Source: Actinostola sp. cb2023 (lineage: Eukaryota; Cnidaria; Anthozoa; Actiniaria; Actinostolidae). Taken from it: a DNA stretch of 64,000 nucleotides. The notes beneath the pieces are model-generated. The model made no database searches. It had not been told where the DNA came from and saw nothing but the letters and a program-made list of their open reading frames with translations. The translations under genes and the position numbers were made by a program. Of this stretch, positions 1-12,104 are shown one piece after another (the stretch's first letter is position 1; each line of letters begins with the position of its first letter). The stretch lies in NCBI GenBank assembly GCA_033675265.1, contig JAUJYZ010001546.1:260501-324500 (forward strand), read 5' to 3'.

Positions 1-1427
1 AGGCTAGTCAGTCCAAAACAATTGTAATTTAAATTAGCAGCCATTTTGAATTCGGTCTATAGCGTTGAACGAGGTACGGTCTTGGTCGAAATTTACATTT
101 TTGACCGATTTATGTAATTATTTTGATAGATGTTACTAAACTAAGCAAGTGTATCGACCCGATAACATTGCATTTCTTGCTTCATTAATATTCTTGCAAA
201 GATGTCTTTCACAGTAACACTATAACGCCTCTCACCTAAACTATGACGGAATGTATTTTTCGCTTCTTAATCGACCATGTTTCATTAGCGTCATACTTTG
301 TATTAGCTACAAAATCGCTTCTGAACAACAAAATTATATCTTAAATTATATTTTAATTTTAGGAAAAACTTTTAATAAACTTTGCTCGATAAAACTCCGA
401 AACACAACTTTTAAAAGTTTTAAAACTTAAAAGTTTTTCATGTTTGTACAACGTATTGAAAAGTATCTTTTGCATTTGGAATTGTTTTCCCCGCACAATT
501 CTTCATAGAGTCTTCATAGTTTGTTGAAGTTTACAGTTTGTTTATTTTTGAGTTTTTTGAAAAGTATCAACTAGAATAGCTTTAAAGCGATAGTCTTCCT
601 GAAGTTCTACACCTCATTTGAGTGCGGTGAAACTTCAGCAGATAGAGAATGAATCCTATGAAAGACTGCACAAAACATACGATGTAATGTGGGCAGTGTT
701 TTTATGTATCGTAGTCAAGCGTATGTTATACCTGTAGGGCGCCAGGAAGGGTCATAGTTTTACTGTGTAGCTTACTTACATGAACATAGCCAGTGATGAA
801 TCAGATTAAGTAAACGCTGCCATCTTATGACAGCTTCTCAATTTGATACACAAACAAATTTTCATCGCGTATTATTTACGGGAATTGGATTTTCAACAGA
901 TTTTGAATTCTGACAGTCAATTCAATATTTCATCATGTTTTCAAACAAACTGAACATGACATTTCTCGCTTTGGATGAAGTTTTGACGACTAAAATATTC
1001 ACAGATTCTAACATTGCGTTCCGTGTAAAAATGGCTCTAAAGATTGACTTCAAATCACGGTATTTGAATATATATCGATGATGAAGTACACACATTTAGT
1101 CGCGTCATTACGTAAATGCCTTACTTTAGTACTCTCTTAAGTGATTTGCTTGTTGAATTTTGTGAGGTTTTGAATTTAATTTCGTGCGTTTTTTAAAGGC
1201 TTTTCTTGAAGTTTTCTAGAACCGAGTGAGTTCACAGTTTTGTCTTATTCAACAGGTGTGCAGTGATATGGTGCGTAGACAACTCAAAATACATCGTGCA
1301 AAAGAGCAATTAAAATAACCACAAAATGTCTCCAAAATGAGCAACAAATAATTTGAGAAATTTTGAAAGAAAATTTGAAGAAAAAATTCCTGCAATTTTT
1401 TTTTTTTAAAAATACATCGTACAATAC
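1..1427. other. No gene resolved; AT-rich left edge
   Basis: I see no convincing coding exon here. The MANSC gene at 1,428-2,155 reads leftward with an open phase-1 donor at its lower end, so its remaining exons (by analogy with its neighbour, a transmembrane exon and a tail exon) should lie here or beyond the edge. I searched the minus strand for a hydrophobic exon and did not find one I trust. Confidence 0.5.
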
Positions 1428-2155
1428 CTGTTTTGTTTTCTCCTTCACTCCCGACTGAGACACCTCTCTGAATTCTTGCAAACACAAGCGTTGGATTTTG
1501 AAAACTTGGCAAAAGCCAGCAAGCTTCTTGATCTCCATTGCAACTGATTCCATAACAATCAAATCTTGATGTGTAGGCTAAGGATACGTTTTCTCTCCTG
1601 CAAGCAATCTGAACACATTCCCGAAGGGTTCCCACATGACCGAGCATGAATCTTTGAACTTTGGGGTTTTCAAATCCGTTCATAAGAGTGACATTTGTCT
1701 CGGCATTTCCAATCTGTGAACAACTTGGATGTCCATGCTTTGTCCTGGCTTCATTGTGAAAAACTGTAAAGAAAACCCATTTTAAAACTGTGAATTTGAA
1801 GATTATTAACATGTGGAGCGAAGCGTAGCAACCACAAGCAAACGCTTGTTTTTTCTAAACCTGAATTACTCGAAGAAAAGTTTAAAATTCTATCTTCAAG
1901 TCTTTGTACATGATTTTAAATAAGGAGGACATTTTGTGTAAAAAACGATAATGTGTATGAAGAGGAGAGATGTGTTCATCGCAAAGGCGTTGGTACTTAA
2001 TTTGGAAGAAGAGAAGGGAAAATTATCGCTGAATGACATTTAATCGTAGTTAATTAAGGACAATTACCTTGGGTCAGTATAACCAGTGAAGAGACAAAGA
2101 TTGTTGTAGCAAACTCCCTTTGCTTATATTTCCCATTCCGGGCACTTAACTTCAT
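1428..2155 (-). CDS. MANSC-domain secreted/membrane protein, gene B (partial)
   Basis: Two exons on the minus strand. Exon 1 (2,155-2,068) starts MKLSARNGK and contains the hydrophobic run TTIFVSSLVIL, a likely signal peptide; it ends in phase 1 at GTAATT. Exon 2 (1,763-1,428; 336 nt, phase 1 to 1) encodes a MANSC-like cysteine domain, recognised by the SLAY...DCYGISC...C pattern and its alignment with gene A at 5,245-8,150. MANSC domains are extracellular modules of animal membrane proteins such as KIAA0319 and SPINT1. Oddity: the usual CC pair reads AC (IACRREN) and the next conserved cysteine is also missing (ENVSLAY against KKCQLAY in gene A), so two of eight cysteines are gone. The 3' exons were not found, so the product is incomplete. 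Function is unknown; a cell-surface or secreted role is inferred. Confidence 0.62.
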
Positions 2156-3837
2156 AAACCACATTTAGCAAATCTCGGCCAAAAGATACCATCGATACTC
2201 AGTCTCGTGAAAAAACCTCGCGCAAAGATTCCAGACATCCTACAAGTAAGTAACCGTGCTCTTTGACTTTGAAGGGAACAATTTCATCGACCATTTTCAT
2301 CTCACTGCCCGGGTATGAATCGTCTTTTTGGAAAGAGGCTACATTAGGTTGGTGTTGTTGGGAAGGACGTTTGGTGAAATGCTCGGAAGAACATCAGCGA
2401 AACAAGATTCCATGACATAAGTGCAAGAGAATCCAACGAGTTCAAAATAATTACGTCATGAACGCAAGCGCGCTTGCCGTTGCTAAGCAGCTAGGTCCAT
2501 CCATTACACGCGCAACGCACCACTCAAACACCAAATTTTCCCACAATTTTTTTCACAATTAAATCAAGATTAAGAGAATTTTTAGGCCTATGGGACTAAA
2601 CATGGCAGATCTAATATCTCGTGCTTGTTGATATGATAAAAGTTCGTTTGGCGTAACATCTCAAATGCTACCGTGAAACCAAATGGTGCAAATCAAAAAC
2701 AATTTTAACAACGACAACAACAATAACGAACTCACACCCAAAACTGTTTTACGACCTCTTAAGCATAGAAAACCACAATTATTTAGTCACGTCTCACACA
2801 GAATAATAACTCAAAACACAGCAATTAATGTTCGTTGTTCAAAAACTACTCCTGAAGCTCGTCACGAACGTGTTTCCACCTGAATGAATATTTGATGGTG
2901 AATTTCTCGCCCTTTTGGCTTGAGCTGACACGGGTGAATTGAACTATGATAAACTGATTAAGCTTTTGATTTGACTAAAGAAAGGGTTCATGGCGGCGTT
3001 CAAGAGGATAGCGCATTTGATTAAGTAATGTTTGGACAAATTCCAGCTGAGAAATCAAACTATGACTTCATTGGGAAATATTTCCATGCCCCATGAAGCG
3101 TCGTTCGACAGATAAGGTTCATACTGCAATGGACATATCAAAAAAAATTAATATTCACAGAATCTATTTCAAACAAACCATTGAATTTTTGTTTTGATTT
3201 TCAAGTGACAAAGTTTTCTTTTCCGATGACAGTTATGTTTGCTCACACGCTTAGACTAGAAAACAATAGCTTGAAAGCAGCTATTGACCCTGCCACAACC
3301 CGGGGCCACTTCGGTCACCGAAAATATTAGTGATGTCAACTTCTAGCTTTAATAGTTCTATCTGGACACGACCGACCTGGAAAGACCTATGCACCCCATT
3401 CTGTCATAAATGGTACAATAATATAATCTTATTTACTTTGTACTGAGTTGGGAATATGTTACAGCAATATCTGACCATCTGTTTGAAGAGAGTGTTTTAA
3501 AAATTGAACACTCCAAATTTTAGGGCTGTACGTACTACGAAATCTTGAAAAGTTATAGTGACTTGAAATGACAAAGATTTGTGCCAGAAAATGAACTTTG
3601 GGCCTATAATGCCTCCTTTCTATTACCCGAGTATCCGGCCTTCAAAAAGTAAAGAGGAGGGGGAGAGGCCTCTTTCTTTTTTTCTCCCCTTCCGCCAAAA
3701 AAGCTAGCTGATACTCAGGTTACGCTTCTATGTATTTTACATTTTTCAAACGCTTATTACTTTATGATGGTTTCATTTTTATTAATGCGCTATTGGGGTT
3801 TTACTATACGATAATACTTTATACACTATACGAATCG

Positions 3838-3980
3838 ATAGAGCGATTCCAATAAACCTGGGCACTACTAATTAGTAGTGTTTATTAGATGCAAAGAAAC
3901 AAAAGAAAACAAAAGAGTGAGTATCTAATAGTGTGTATTGGTGTAGTTAGTAATGCCCAGGTTTATTGGAATCACTCTAT
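3838..3980. mobile_element. Short foldback MITE
   Basis: An inverted repeat of about 27 bp per arm. The left arm reads ATAGAGCGATTCCAATAAAC and continues CTGGGCA; the right arm at about 3,953-3,980 is its reverse complement with one or two mismatches. The unit is about 143 bp, non-coding and AT-rich inside, typical of a non-autonomous DNA transposon relic. Confidence 0.7.
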
Positions 3981-4181
3981 ATCCTAATAAAAATCCTAAT
4001 AAAATTTGCGATGTTATTTTTAATGTCATTTCTCCTGTGTCAGACATTATGCGCTGAAACTCCGCCCCTTTTACTAATTTCGAGCTGCTCTTTTCATTTC
4101 TGGAGTTCATTTTTTTATCTCTTGTTTAACGGATTAATCTATCGTAAACGTTGTGTAGAAATTGCTATACTGACTGATATA

Positions 4182-4314
4182 TTAAGCCGAATCTACACGA
4201 GCAAATTTTCCTTGACACGTTTTCCTTGACAAGGAAGACTTATTCGTGTAGACGACAAAAACATCGCCAATTTTTCCTTGTCAAGGAAAACTTGCTCGTG
4301 TAGATGCGACTTAA
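4182..4314. mobile_element. TTAA-flanked MITE (piggyBac-like)
   Basis: TTAA stands at both ends (4,182-4,185 and 4,311-4,314). Inside are about 32-bp terminal inverted repeats containing ATCTACACGAGCAA and TTTTCCTTGACA, with about three mismatches between arms. TTAA target duplication is the hallmark of piggyBac-type transposition; assignment of this short element to that superfamily is inferred. Confidence 0.65.
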
Positions 4315-5244
4315 TTATTATTAGTATTTAATTAGAGAGCATTGAGAATTCATGTAATTAATGCGCGAGAAATAAATTATGACTTATTATTATTATATCA
4401 GAAACAATTTCAATGACGCAGGTTGCGTGAGGACTGGAAACTATTTACGAACTGAAGTGCGCATGCGCTTCTTCGGTATTCAAAATTGCTAAGAGCAAAA
4501 GAAATGCCCATGGAGCGAGGGGAGCGTCAGGATATTGCTCATTTTAGACGCGTATGTTCTGAGAACTCCCCACTCGGTATGAACAAGTACCAAATATTTT
4601 TACTCGTTCAAAAGATCACCAGAAAACATTTGCGCTGTACATTTTGCCACATAAATAAAGCAGGTAGCAGCATTAATGTCAGTTGTAAAGTTTTTACGGG
4701 GTTCAGTGTTTACGCGCGCAAAGGATTGTGGGGAATGTACTTATCTCGGCGTATGTGGCCTGGGCTCCAACAAGAGATCTTATGCCACGTTCACACCGAG
4801 GCTAAAACATGTTTTTAAAGTGGTTTAACTAAACAGGTTTAGAAAATGGTCTACAATCGCCACGCAATTTTTGGCACAAAACTGCTGGCGGAAAACTGTC
4901 CTTTGTGTTGCATAGTATAAATACCAGATAGTTTGATTCTTGTGAAATTATAGAAGCTAGAAAACCCAGTTTAACTGAACACGTTTTGGTGTGAATTAAA
5001 TAAGAGCCTTACGCTCTGTTGGTTGAAATGATCCCTGATTGGTGGCACACGAAGGGTTGTGTTTTCCCTCCGTTTGAAGGCAGATTAAGTTAGAGGATTC
5101 ATGCTTGAACTTTCGCCAGCAGCTGCATGACTGCAACCAAGGAATAGGAGCACACAAAGCACACTTTCATTTGTTTCTAAAAATTTATTTTACAACAAAC
5201 ACACTGTGTTTACTTTCTACTTAAGCACAATTTATCGTCAATTA

Positions 5245-8150
5245 CTATTTCTTTTTGAAATGCTGTGAAAAGGGTTTGAATTTGATTGTATTTAGTACAG
5301 TAACCTCGAACAAATGATTATCGCACAGCTGAAGAACTATACGACTGTAAAACTCCTGCCTGGCCAAACAACGTACACGACGTTTGAAATTGTCCTGTTT
5401 GGCCAACAACTCAGTTTTTTTTGCCATCTTATGACGGTTTACTTCGAGTTGTGGATCAAATTTGTGGCGCTCATGTTTTATTGATTTTCTTTCAGCAAAT
5501 GTACTGAACCATTCGTTACATCGAAACATGCAAATCAACCTTCAACGAGAAGACAAACTGAATATAAAAACATTCAGTTGGCTGAGCAATTCAACTCTAA
5601 CATCAAATTCTAGTTTTGAAATGCCTTAAAGACAAGAGTAAAAATTGGTTTAACAGACAAGTTCTTGCGAGTTAAGCAGAAACAATAGACAGATCAAACG
5701 AAAAGGTTTTTATGCCCTTTGATTCATTCCCATTGAAAATCCACGAAAAAGCGTTGTCTTCTTGAATAGTTTGTCCACGTTTTCATTGCCACAGTTTTTT
5801 ATAATAATATATCGTAATCTTGCTTTTAAACTTGTTTAAACTTGTTTAGTAAACCTGAAAAGACAAAGTACAAATATGTCCTGAATAACGAGTAATAATG
5901 AATAAGCTTTGATAGATTTTCAAATGACGCGCGCGCGCCAAAAAGGCGGGAAAATAAACGCGCGCCAAATTTGTATTTTTTCCCTATAGTACGTTGGCTA
6001 TTGGCTAAAATTGATGATGGTCGTTCACCTTTGCTTCTCCTTTCTCTTCTACACCGTCTTCATCATTCGTTAATTTTTCTGATTTACCATTGGTGACTCG
6101 GTACCTGTTGTCACAAAATTGCAAAATTGAAAATGCCATCACGCCCTTGAATCTCTTAACCAACACTTACAAAACGAAAGATTGTATGTGCCTCATCATT
6201 ACTGAGGGTTTCTACATGAATGTACATCGTTGTATGCGCAGTGAATAAACTTACTATATTATTTTTATTTTTATTACGACCTAAAAACTAAGTGTTTTTC
6301 TAAAGGTTTCCGCATTCTCGTACCCAGAGCCCTCTCCTCATCCAACCAAATGACGAGTGGGTTCTGGGTACGAGAATGAAGGTTTCCGTATCAGAGTCAA
6401 GTCCCATTGTTGCTTTACATTGCAAAATAATACAAACCTTTTAACAAAGATAAAGACAGCCCAGACCGTGCCACTGATAGCAGCGCCGAAAGCTACAAGA
6501 ACCACCACAATGTATGCTGTAACATATGCTGAAACATTGAAAAACAGAGTCGACTTCAGAACACATTTTTATCCGTAAAAATATATATGCGAGGGCCTGG
6601 GACTGAGTCGTCACTCGTCCCCAGTTCTTCTCCAAAAGTCTTCAAGAGAGGGAATGGATGATGAAAATATTACCAGGCGAGGGCTTGGGACTGAGTCGTC
6701 ACTTATCCCCAGTTCTTCTCCAACAGTCTTCAAGGGAGGGAATGGAAGATGAAATTATTACGAGTGGGCCTGGGACTGAGTCGTCACTCGTCCCCAGTTC
6801 TTCTCCAATAGTCTTCAAGAGAGAGACTGGGGGATGACATTCTTACCTTTTCTGTTGATGTCATTCTTGACCATAAGCGATATTTTGACATCCTCTGTGC
6901 CAATTCCAGACGTGACTTTGCACAATTTTGCGCTGAAGCACTTCACTCCATAACACTTGTCTTTGTCGAGGTAAGCAAGTTGGCACTTTTTACTGGAGCA
7001 ACACATTCCCATGCATTCCTGCATATTGTGGACGTCGCCGAGGTACGTGAAGTTACCAGCCTTGAGCTGGCCTTCCAGTGATGCGTTCTTTAGAATGTCG
7101 CTGTGAAGCATCTGGGCTTTACGACATACGGGGTTTTGATTTTTGGCCAAAGGAGGCCCGGATCGAGGTACTGAGAAAAAAGAGCAATATTTAAATATAT
7201 GGAGGAAAAAGAAATTACATTATGCGTTAGCGAAAACGAATCGAAGTCAAGAAGAAGTACGCAAGTAGTATGTGGTGCCCTGAAAGGACCACTTTTTTGA
7301 AAATCTTGAGCCTGCGGTAAGTGACAACAGCGGTTTCTCCAAGTACGGTCGGTAGCCGTTATGGTGAACTCGTTTAGTCGTACATGCATGTCAATCCATC
7401 AATATGACCTTTGGTGTACAGGTCCTAATGATGCCGGTACCTATGGTAACTGTTTGTCAAATGTTTCTCTTACCTCTGATAAGATCTAATAAACTGTCAC
7501 CTGGTGAAACAACAAACAAAAATATTAGTGTTTTTGAGCTACACGTTTTAAATAGAAACTTTGACTTTGATTTGATATTGGTGGGCCTTAATTAAGCACA
7601 CGATTCAAAAGGTGATCCCTTTATAATTGCACTAACAATTTTGCCTCATTCTTATCCTGAAATCGGTTGATGTGATTTGGCACATACATGGCCGCCAAGA
7701 AATAATAAAGTAATGTAATTGTACAGTATAATTGTGGATTTGTGTTGCGTCCAAAAGTAGTTTTGAATTTACGTGTGACGAAATTTGTTGTTTGTCAAGA
7801 AATAATTACGGGCAATAAACCACAACAACAACAATTTTTCCAAAAATTAAGCACAATTTGCTGAAATATTGCCATGTAAATGAACAAGATAAGTTTCTTT
7901 TTTGTAAAGTCACGAAATGACGTTCACTAAATCGTCGCTCAATACGAAGAGAACTGATTCAGGGCGTCATGGATGACACACTTTCCTATTTCGAAAAATC
8001 TTGTTTTCATCTTGTAAATGAGTGAAAAAATGGACAAAAAAAGGAATTAAAGAAATGAAACTCACCTTGAATTGGATTTACCATTTGAAAAACGGCGAAA
8101 ACCAAGAATAATATTCTCCTAAAGTCCACCCAAAAAAGACAAAAATCCAT
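5245..8150 (-). CDS. MANSC-domain type I membrane protein, gene A
   Basis: Four exons whose phases agree and whose lengths sum to 759 nt (252 aa plus stop). Exon 1 (8,150-8,066) starts MDFCLFWVDFRRILFLVFAV, a signal peptide, and ends in phase 1 at GTGAG. Exon 2 (7,170-6,847; phase 1 to 1) encodes the MANSC domain with eight cysteines, including QECMGMCC, KKCQLAY, KCYGVKC and LCK, plus N-glycosylation sites NAS and NFT. Exon 3 (6,528-6,438) encodes one membrane helix (AYIVVVLVAFGAAISG, then TVWAVFIFVK). Exon 4 (5,503-5,245) encodes an 85-residue, strongly basic cytoplasmic tail (FAERKSIKHERHK ... FKKK stop). Topology is therefore signal peptide, one extracellular MANSC domain, membrane helix, basic tail. 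Stand-alone MANSC receptors of this size are not a named family to me; ligand and function are unknown. Exon 4 is assigned by phase match and basic content and is the least certain part. Confidence 0.72.
6309..6384. repeat. Short inverted repeat (hairpin)
   Basis: CATTCTCGTACCCAGA on the left is matched by its inverse TCTGGGTACGAGAATG on the right, separated by about 35 bp. It lies in the intron between exons 3 and 4 of MANSC gene A and is probably a small foldback element. Confidence 0.6.
6590..6840. repeat. Three tandem ~87-bp copies at a splice donor
   Basis: Three diverged copies of a unit beginning GGCCTGGGACTGAGTCGTCA and ending in GATGA..ATTAC lie directly downstream (minus strand) of MANSC gene A exon 2. 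The copy nearest the exon contains the functional donor GTAAGA; the other two hold GTAATA at the corresponding position, so the repeat appears to have duplicated a donor-like sequence. Confidence 0.65.
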
Positions 8151-8831
8151 GTTGTATTTTGCCTGTGGTCTATCAACTCTGATGTAATCCCAAATGATCT
8201 TGAACGGAATTCCAAACTTTTAGACACCAATTTCGAAGCACCAGTCGGTCAAAGTCCCATTTTCTTTACACAATGAAGAGAATTGAAGAACTATTTAGGA
8301 ATTGCGACAAAGGTAAATTACAACAAGTAGCTTTTTGGATTTTAGTTACTCAGCGTAGTAAGCGAGAGAACGACCTGTTTCGAAATTAAACATCATCAAT
8401 TATTGAAGTTTTAGCTGCAAGACAGGCGACGCTATTGGTCGGAAAATATGGTTAAATTCCTGAGCCATAAAACAATCTACAGACACCCGCTAAAACGAGA
8501 ACTGTACTTGCCATGGAGGCCAGTAGTGGTCGACCTGAATCGCTGTTCAAACTACACAGTTTTGGATTTTCCTCTCGTCGTGCTAAGTTTTGCTGTAAGG
8601 GTTGTTTTCAATTTTGTCCAATTTCACCATGATCGTAGCTCGGTCTTTGATGTTCGGGCTTTTCGCACTAAGCTTTTTGTTTTTGTTTTTCGAGGGAAAG
8701 TTAGCGAGGTGTAAACAAACAAATAAAGCACATGATAAAATAGTCTGTTTAATCCACCATTAGACACATCATTGGACTAACGATACTAAAGTGATCGCTG
8801 GGTTAGTTTTTTTAATAGATACCCTCAAAAT
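8151..8831. other. Upstream region of MANSC gene A; no gene
   Basis: No supported coding region. An 88-codon plus-strand ORF at 8,448-8,714 has no recognisable domain and no splice context. The promoter of MANSC gene A should lie just above 8,150; I do not recognise specific elements. Confidence 0.45.
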
Positions 8832-9373
8832 GTGCAGCAGTCATCCGGCAATCTGATTGGACAACAAGATATCCATTTTCCGAGTTTATGATTGGTTAAC
8901 GTACAGGCAGAAATATGATTTTGTCGTAAAATGGAATTGTACAAAATTTGCAGTTATCCGACAATCTGATTGGACAACAAGATATTCATTTTCCGAGTTT
9001 ATGATTGGTTAACAGGCAGAAATATGATTTTGTCGTAAAATGGAATTGTACAAAATTTGCAGTTATCCGACAATCTGATTGGACAACAAGATATTCATTT
9101 TCCGAGTTTATGATTGGTTAACAGGCAGAAATATGATTTTGTCGTAAAATGGAATTGTACAAAATTTGCAGTTATCCGACAATCTGATTGGACAACAAGA
9201 TATTCATTTACCGAGTTTATGATTGGTTAACAGGCAGAAATATGATTTTGTCGTAAAATGGAATTGTACAAAATTTGCAGTTATCCGACAATCTGATTGG
9301 ACAACAAGATATTCATTTTCCGAGTTTATGATTGGTTAACAGGCAGAAATATGATTTTGTCGTAAAATGGAAT
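8832..9373. repeat. 109-bp satellite, about five copies
   Basis: Units begin GTACAAAATTTGCAGTTATC at 8,939, 9,048, 9,157 and 9,266, with a diverged first copy from about 8,832. Later copies are nearly identical. The last unit stops after TAAAATGGAAT where transposon sequence begins; the array resumes mid-unit with TGTACAAAATTTGCAG at 19,736. Confidence 0.85.
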
Positions 9374-10437
9374 CACTCGGGCACTTCCGGAGTAAGGCCG
9401 AGTTATAAAATGGGCTCTTTTTTTTCATTGGCCACAAAATGCGAAGTATTTGTTCGTATCGAGTTTCAGGCCAAAATGCGAAGTATTTGTTCATATCGAG
9501 TTTCAGGCCAAAATGCGAAGTATTTGGTCATATCGAGTTTCAGGCCAAAATGCGAAGTATTTGTTCGTATCGAGTTTCAAGATTACTCAGTCGAAGGAAA
9601 GCTATCTCACATACAACCACACTGTTCGTAGTAGACCCGACAGGCCCACACTAAAATATGTCGTTGTTAAGTGTTCCGAATGATGTCTAAAGCTAGAGAG
9701 CGACAGATTTTCCAGTAGATTTCGCTTTGGCAGAGAAGGTCGCCTGGTCCGTGTCGCTGTGCTTGCTGACTGCCGTCAAGCCGTGGTAATGCTTGTACTT
9801 TTTGCTCAAAAACCCGTTTAAAAGGTATCGGACAATAAAATGAAAGACATTTCTGAGAAATATAATGATTGAAGTTTATTTTATTCCACGTTTGAAACAT
9901 TCAGAAGGAAAAGGAATCGGGAAAATCGTACTTCACGGACTGAGCAAGGTAATGTACGAAATCCGGGGATAACTGTTCGAACACTTTTATTTGACCGATT
10001 TTCCTCAACGTCGGCCTGGACATTCTTGTTTTTTTCCCCGTTGTACACAAAATTCCAGGAATGTCTGTTTCAGGGTTTCGATTGGCTGAAAACGGGGGCG
10101 ATGATATCCGAACGCCTAATGAAGTAATTCCGAAACTATGATTCGCTCAAACGGGTCAAATAGTTTCCGAGCGTATATCAAACTAAATCCGAAGTATTGT
10201 TCGCTATGAAAGATCTCGTTTCATTAACAAAAACAAACGCGCCTTCATTACAACCAACAAACGAAAGACGTTATCAGAACCATCTGACCATGAATATGCA
10301 ACCTCAACTGGTCGTCCCAAGTACGTACTGCAGACGGACGATTCGGAGATCTTTATCTATGCTCACCGACACAGTCTCCCTCGTCACGCAACTGTCATTG
10401 TCATAATGCCTGAGTGTACGCTCATTGAGCGTCTTGT
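9374..10437 (+). mobile_element. HINE copy A (rolling-circle, non-autonomous)
   Basis: Runs from the ACTCGGGC hairpin at the left to ACGCTCATTGAGCGTCTTGT at 10,437. It contains the 37-bp tandem repeat block near its 5' end and no coding region. The sequence after its 3' end is not the satellite that flanks its 5' end, which is why I treat the larger composite as the inserted unit. Confidence 0.65.
9432..9590. repeat. 37-bp minisatellite (HINE internal repeats)
   Basis: Four to five tandem copies of a unit containing GCGAAGTATTTGTTCGTATC and GAGTTTCAGGCCAAAAT. The same unit recurs at 17,395-17,610 and 18,497-18,740. The overlapping open frames here are products of a unit length not divisible by three, not genes. 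Confidence 0.85.
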
Positions 10438-10440
10438 TAT

Positions 10441-10908
10441 TACTCGGGCACTTCCGGAGGAAGCCCGAGTTATAAAATGCGCATTCTTTTTTCTTCGTAG
10501 GTCACAAAATGCGAAGTATTTGTTCGTATCGAATTTCAAGATTACTCAGCAGATAATGTCGCTGTGTGAAAAACCCGTTTAAAAGGTATCGGACAATAAA
10601 ATGAAAGACATTTCTGAGAAATATAATGATTGAAGTTTATTTTATTCCACGTTTGAAACATTCAGAAGGAAAAGGAGACTTGAAAACTTCATCAAAGCAC
10701 TAAGCCGTCATCAACGCCACGGACTGGTCAATGTACGAAATTCGGGGATAACTTGTCAAAACTTAGAGAGCGAGGATTTGATCTCCCAGTAGATCTGCCT
10801 TGAAAAATCGTCACGCAACGCTCTCCAAACACGATCGACTGCGAGCTAGGAGACCACAGGAAGCCCAAGCTCTCTAATGCCCGAGTATACGCTCATTGAG
10901 CGTCTTGT
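10441..10908 (+). mobile_element. HINE copy B, short (468 bp)
   Basis: Starts ACTCGGGCACTTCCGGAGGA and ends GCTCATTGAGCGTCTTGT. It is flanked by T on both sides, four bases after copy A ends. Internal sequence GGACAATAAAATGAAAGACA is shared with copy A and with the 19.2-kb copy. It is a deletion derivative of the family. Confidence 0.75.
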
Positions 10909-11120
10909 TACTTTTTTTTTCTATTTAAACATATTTGCTCTCTACATTTGCCCCAAGAGTAGTAACTCTACTCGTCTAGGGGGCTCACATAGTTACAGAT
11001 TCATTACTAAGCTAATTTCGCCGATTAGAAAGAAAGAAGAAAGAAGAAAGGAAAAAAAAAAAGAAAGATAAAAAAAAGAAAGAAAATAAAAACACACACA
11101 AAATAATAATAATAATTAAT

Positions 11121-11779
11121 TCAGACTTTAGAATACCCTGTCACATTATTTGCATAACAATATGTATTATTCGTCGTTCTCAAAGAGTGCCGCTACGAGA
11201 ACTTGATATAGTGACGGGGTATTCTAAAATTCCCAGTGTCAATAATAAAGTTTTGAACAGTACGAAAAAATTAAGCTTTGACCTTAAAATCTACAAAATT
11301 GTCACCGAGACCGCGAGGAAACAACGTCAACCGATGAGATTCAGTAGCTTCAGTCCAATATATAATAGGCCGCTCAGATACCCCGTCACTATATCAAGCT
11401 CTCGTAGCGGCACTCTTTGAGAACGACGAATAATTAGCAATTATTGGACGAGGTTGAGCAATTGCCGATGCCGAAGGCAGAGGCAAATAATTATCTGCGA
11501 GTCCACTGACAAAATCACGATATTTTGCAAAAACCGAGTTCAATAATTGTTTTATCATTCACGTTATTTTCGCTCGCCTAAAGCAACAACTCTGGAAAAA
11601 ATCGAGCTGCCATTGTCGAGGAGAACGAAAACACTTATTCGTAGGAAGTTATCTGCAGTGACGTAGTCGTCTCTCGACCAATGAAAATCACGGAGAAAAT
11701 AATGTGAATGATAATACAATAGATTCTTCCAGATTCAATTGTTATGCAAATAATGTGACAGGGCATTCTAAAGTCTGAA
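11121..11779. mobile_element. Nested TIR element 1
   Basis: Arms of about 40 bp: left TCAGACTTTAGAATACCCTG, right ending CAGGGCATTCTAAAGTCTGA, with the inner portion TTGCATAACAA also inverted. A third pair (11,167-11,434, arms of about 58 bp with TCGTCGTTCTCAAAGAGTGC) sits inside its left half. Confidence 0.7.
11167..11434. mobile_element. Nested foldback element 2
   Basis: Arms of nearly 60 bp that are close to perfect: the left contains GTGCCGCTACGAGA and ATATAGTGACGGGGTAT, the right their inverse. It is about 268 bp and non-coding. Confidence 0.75.
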
Positions 11780-12104
11780 TAGACCTTTTTACCGATACGG
11801 CGGCCATTTTGGATTCTATTGTTTTGGCTAAAACATTATGGGATGCCCAGGGTGCAAATGACCCAAAAACTGTAGAGAGTGGAGTCGCGCCAATATATTA
11901 TTTTTCTATGTCACTCTAGCCATAGTGTTGTGTGACTTAATATCTACATGTGTTGCGTATTGTTGTATAATTTTGTACAAATTCATTGCTTTAAATTAGG
12001 TTTTCGTAGTTTTTCAAGGCCAAATGGTTACTAGCTTGCACCCTGGGCATCCCATAATTTCTTCATAATTCAAGATGGCCGCCGTATCGGTAAAAAGGTC
12101 TATT
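11778..12104. mobile_element. Nested TIR element 3
   Basis: Left arm AATAGACCTTTTTACCGATA, right arm its inverse ending GGTCTATT. A second inner pair (GCATCCCATAAT region, about 11,838 and 12,040) is also inverted. About 327 bp, non-coding. Confidence 0.7.

Larger units (their letters stand above)
2156..5244. other. Intergenic spacer between the two MANSC genes
   Basis: About 3 kb without a supported gene. It holds two foldback elements listed separately (3,838-3,980 and 4,182-4,314). The short ORFs here (for example plus strand 2,683-2,883 and 4,486-4,818) have no recognisable domain, and I take them as chance. Confidence 0.55.

Noticed and set aside
8448..8714. 88-codon plus-strand ORF as a gene
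   Set aside because: No recognisable domain, no conserved motif and no splice or promoter context.
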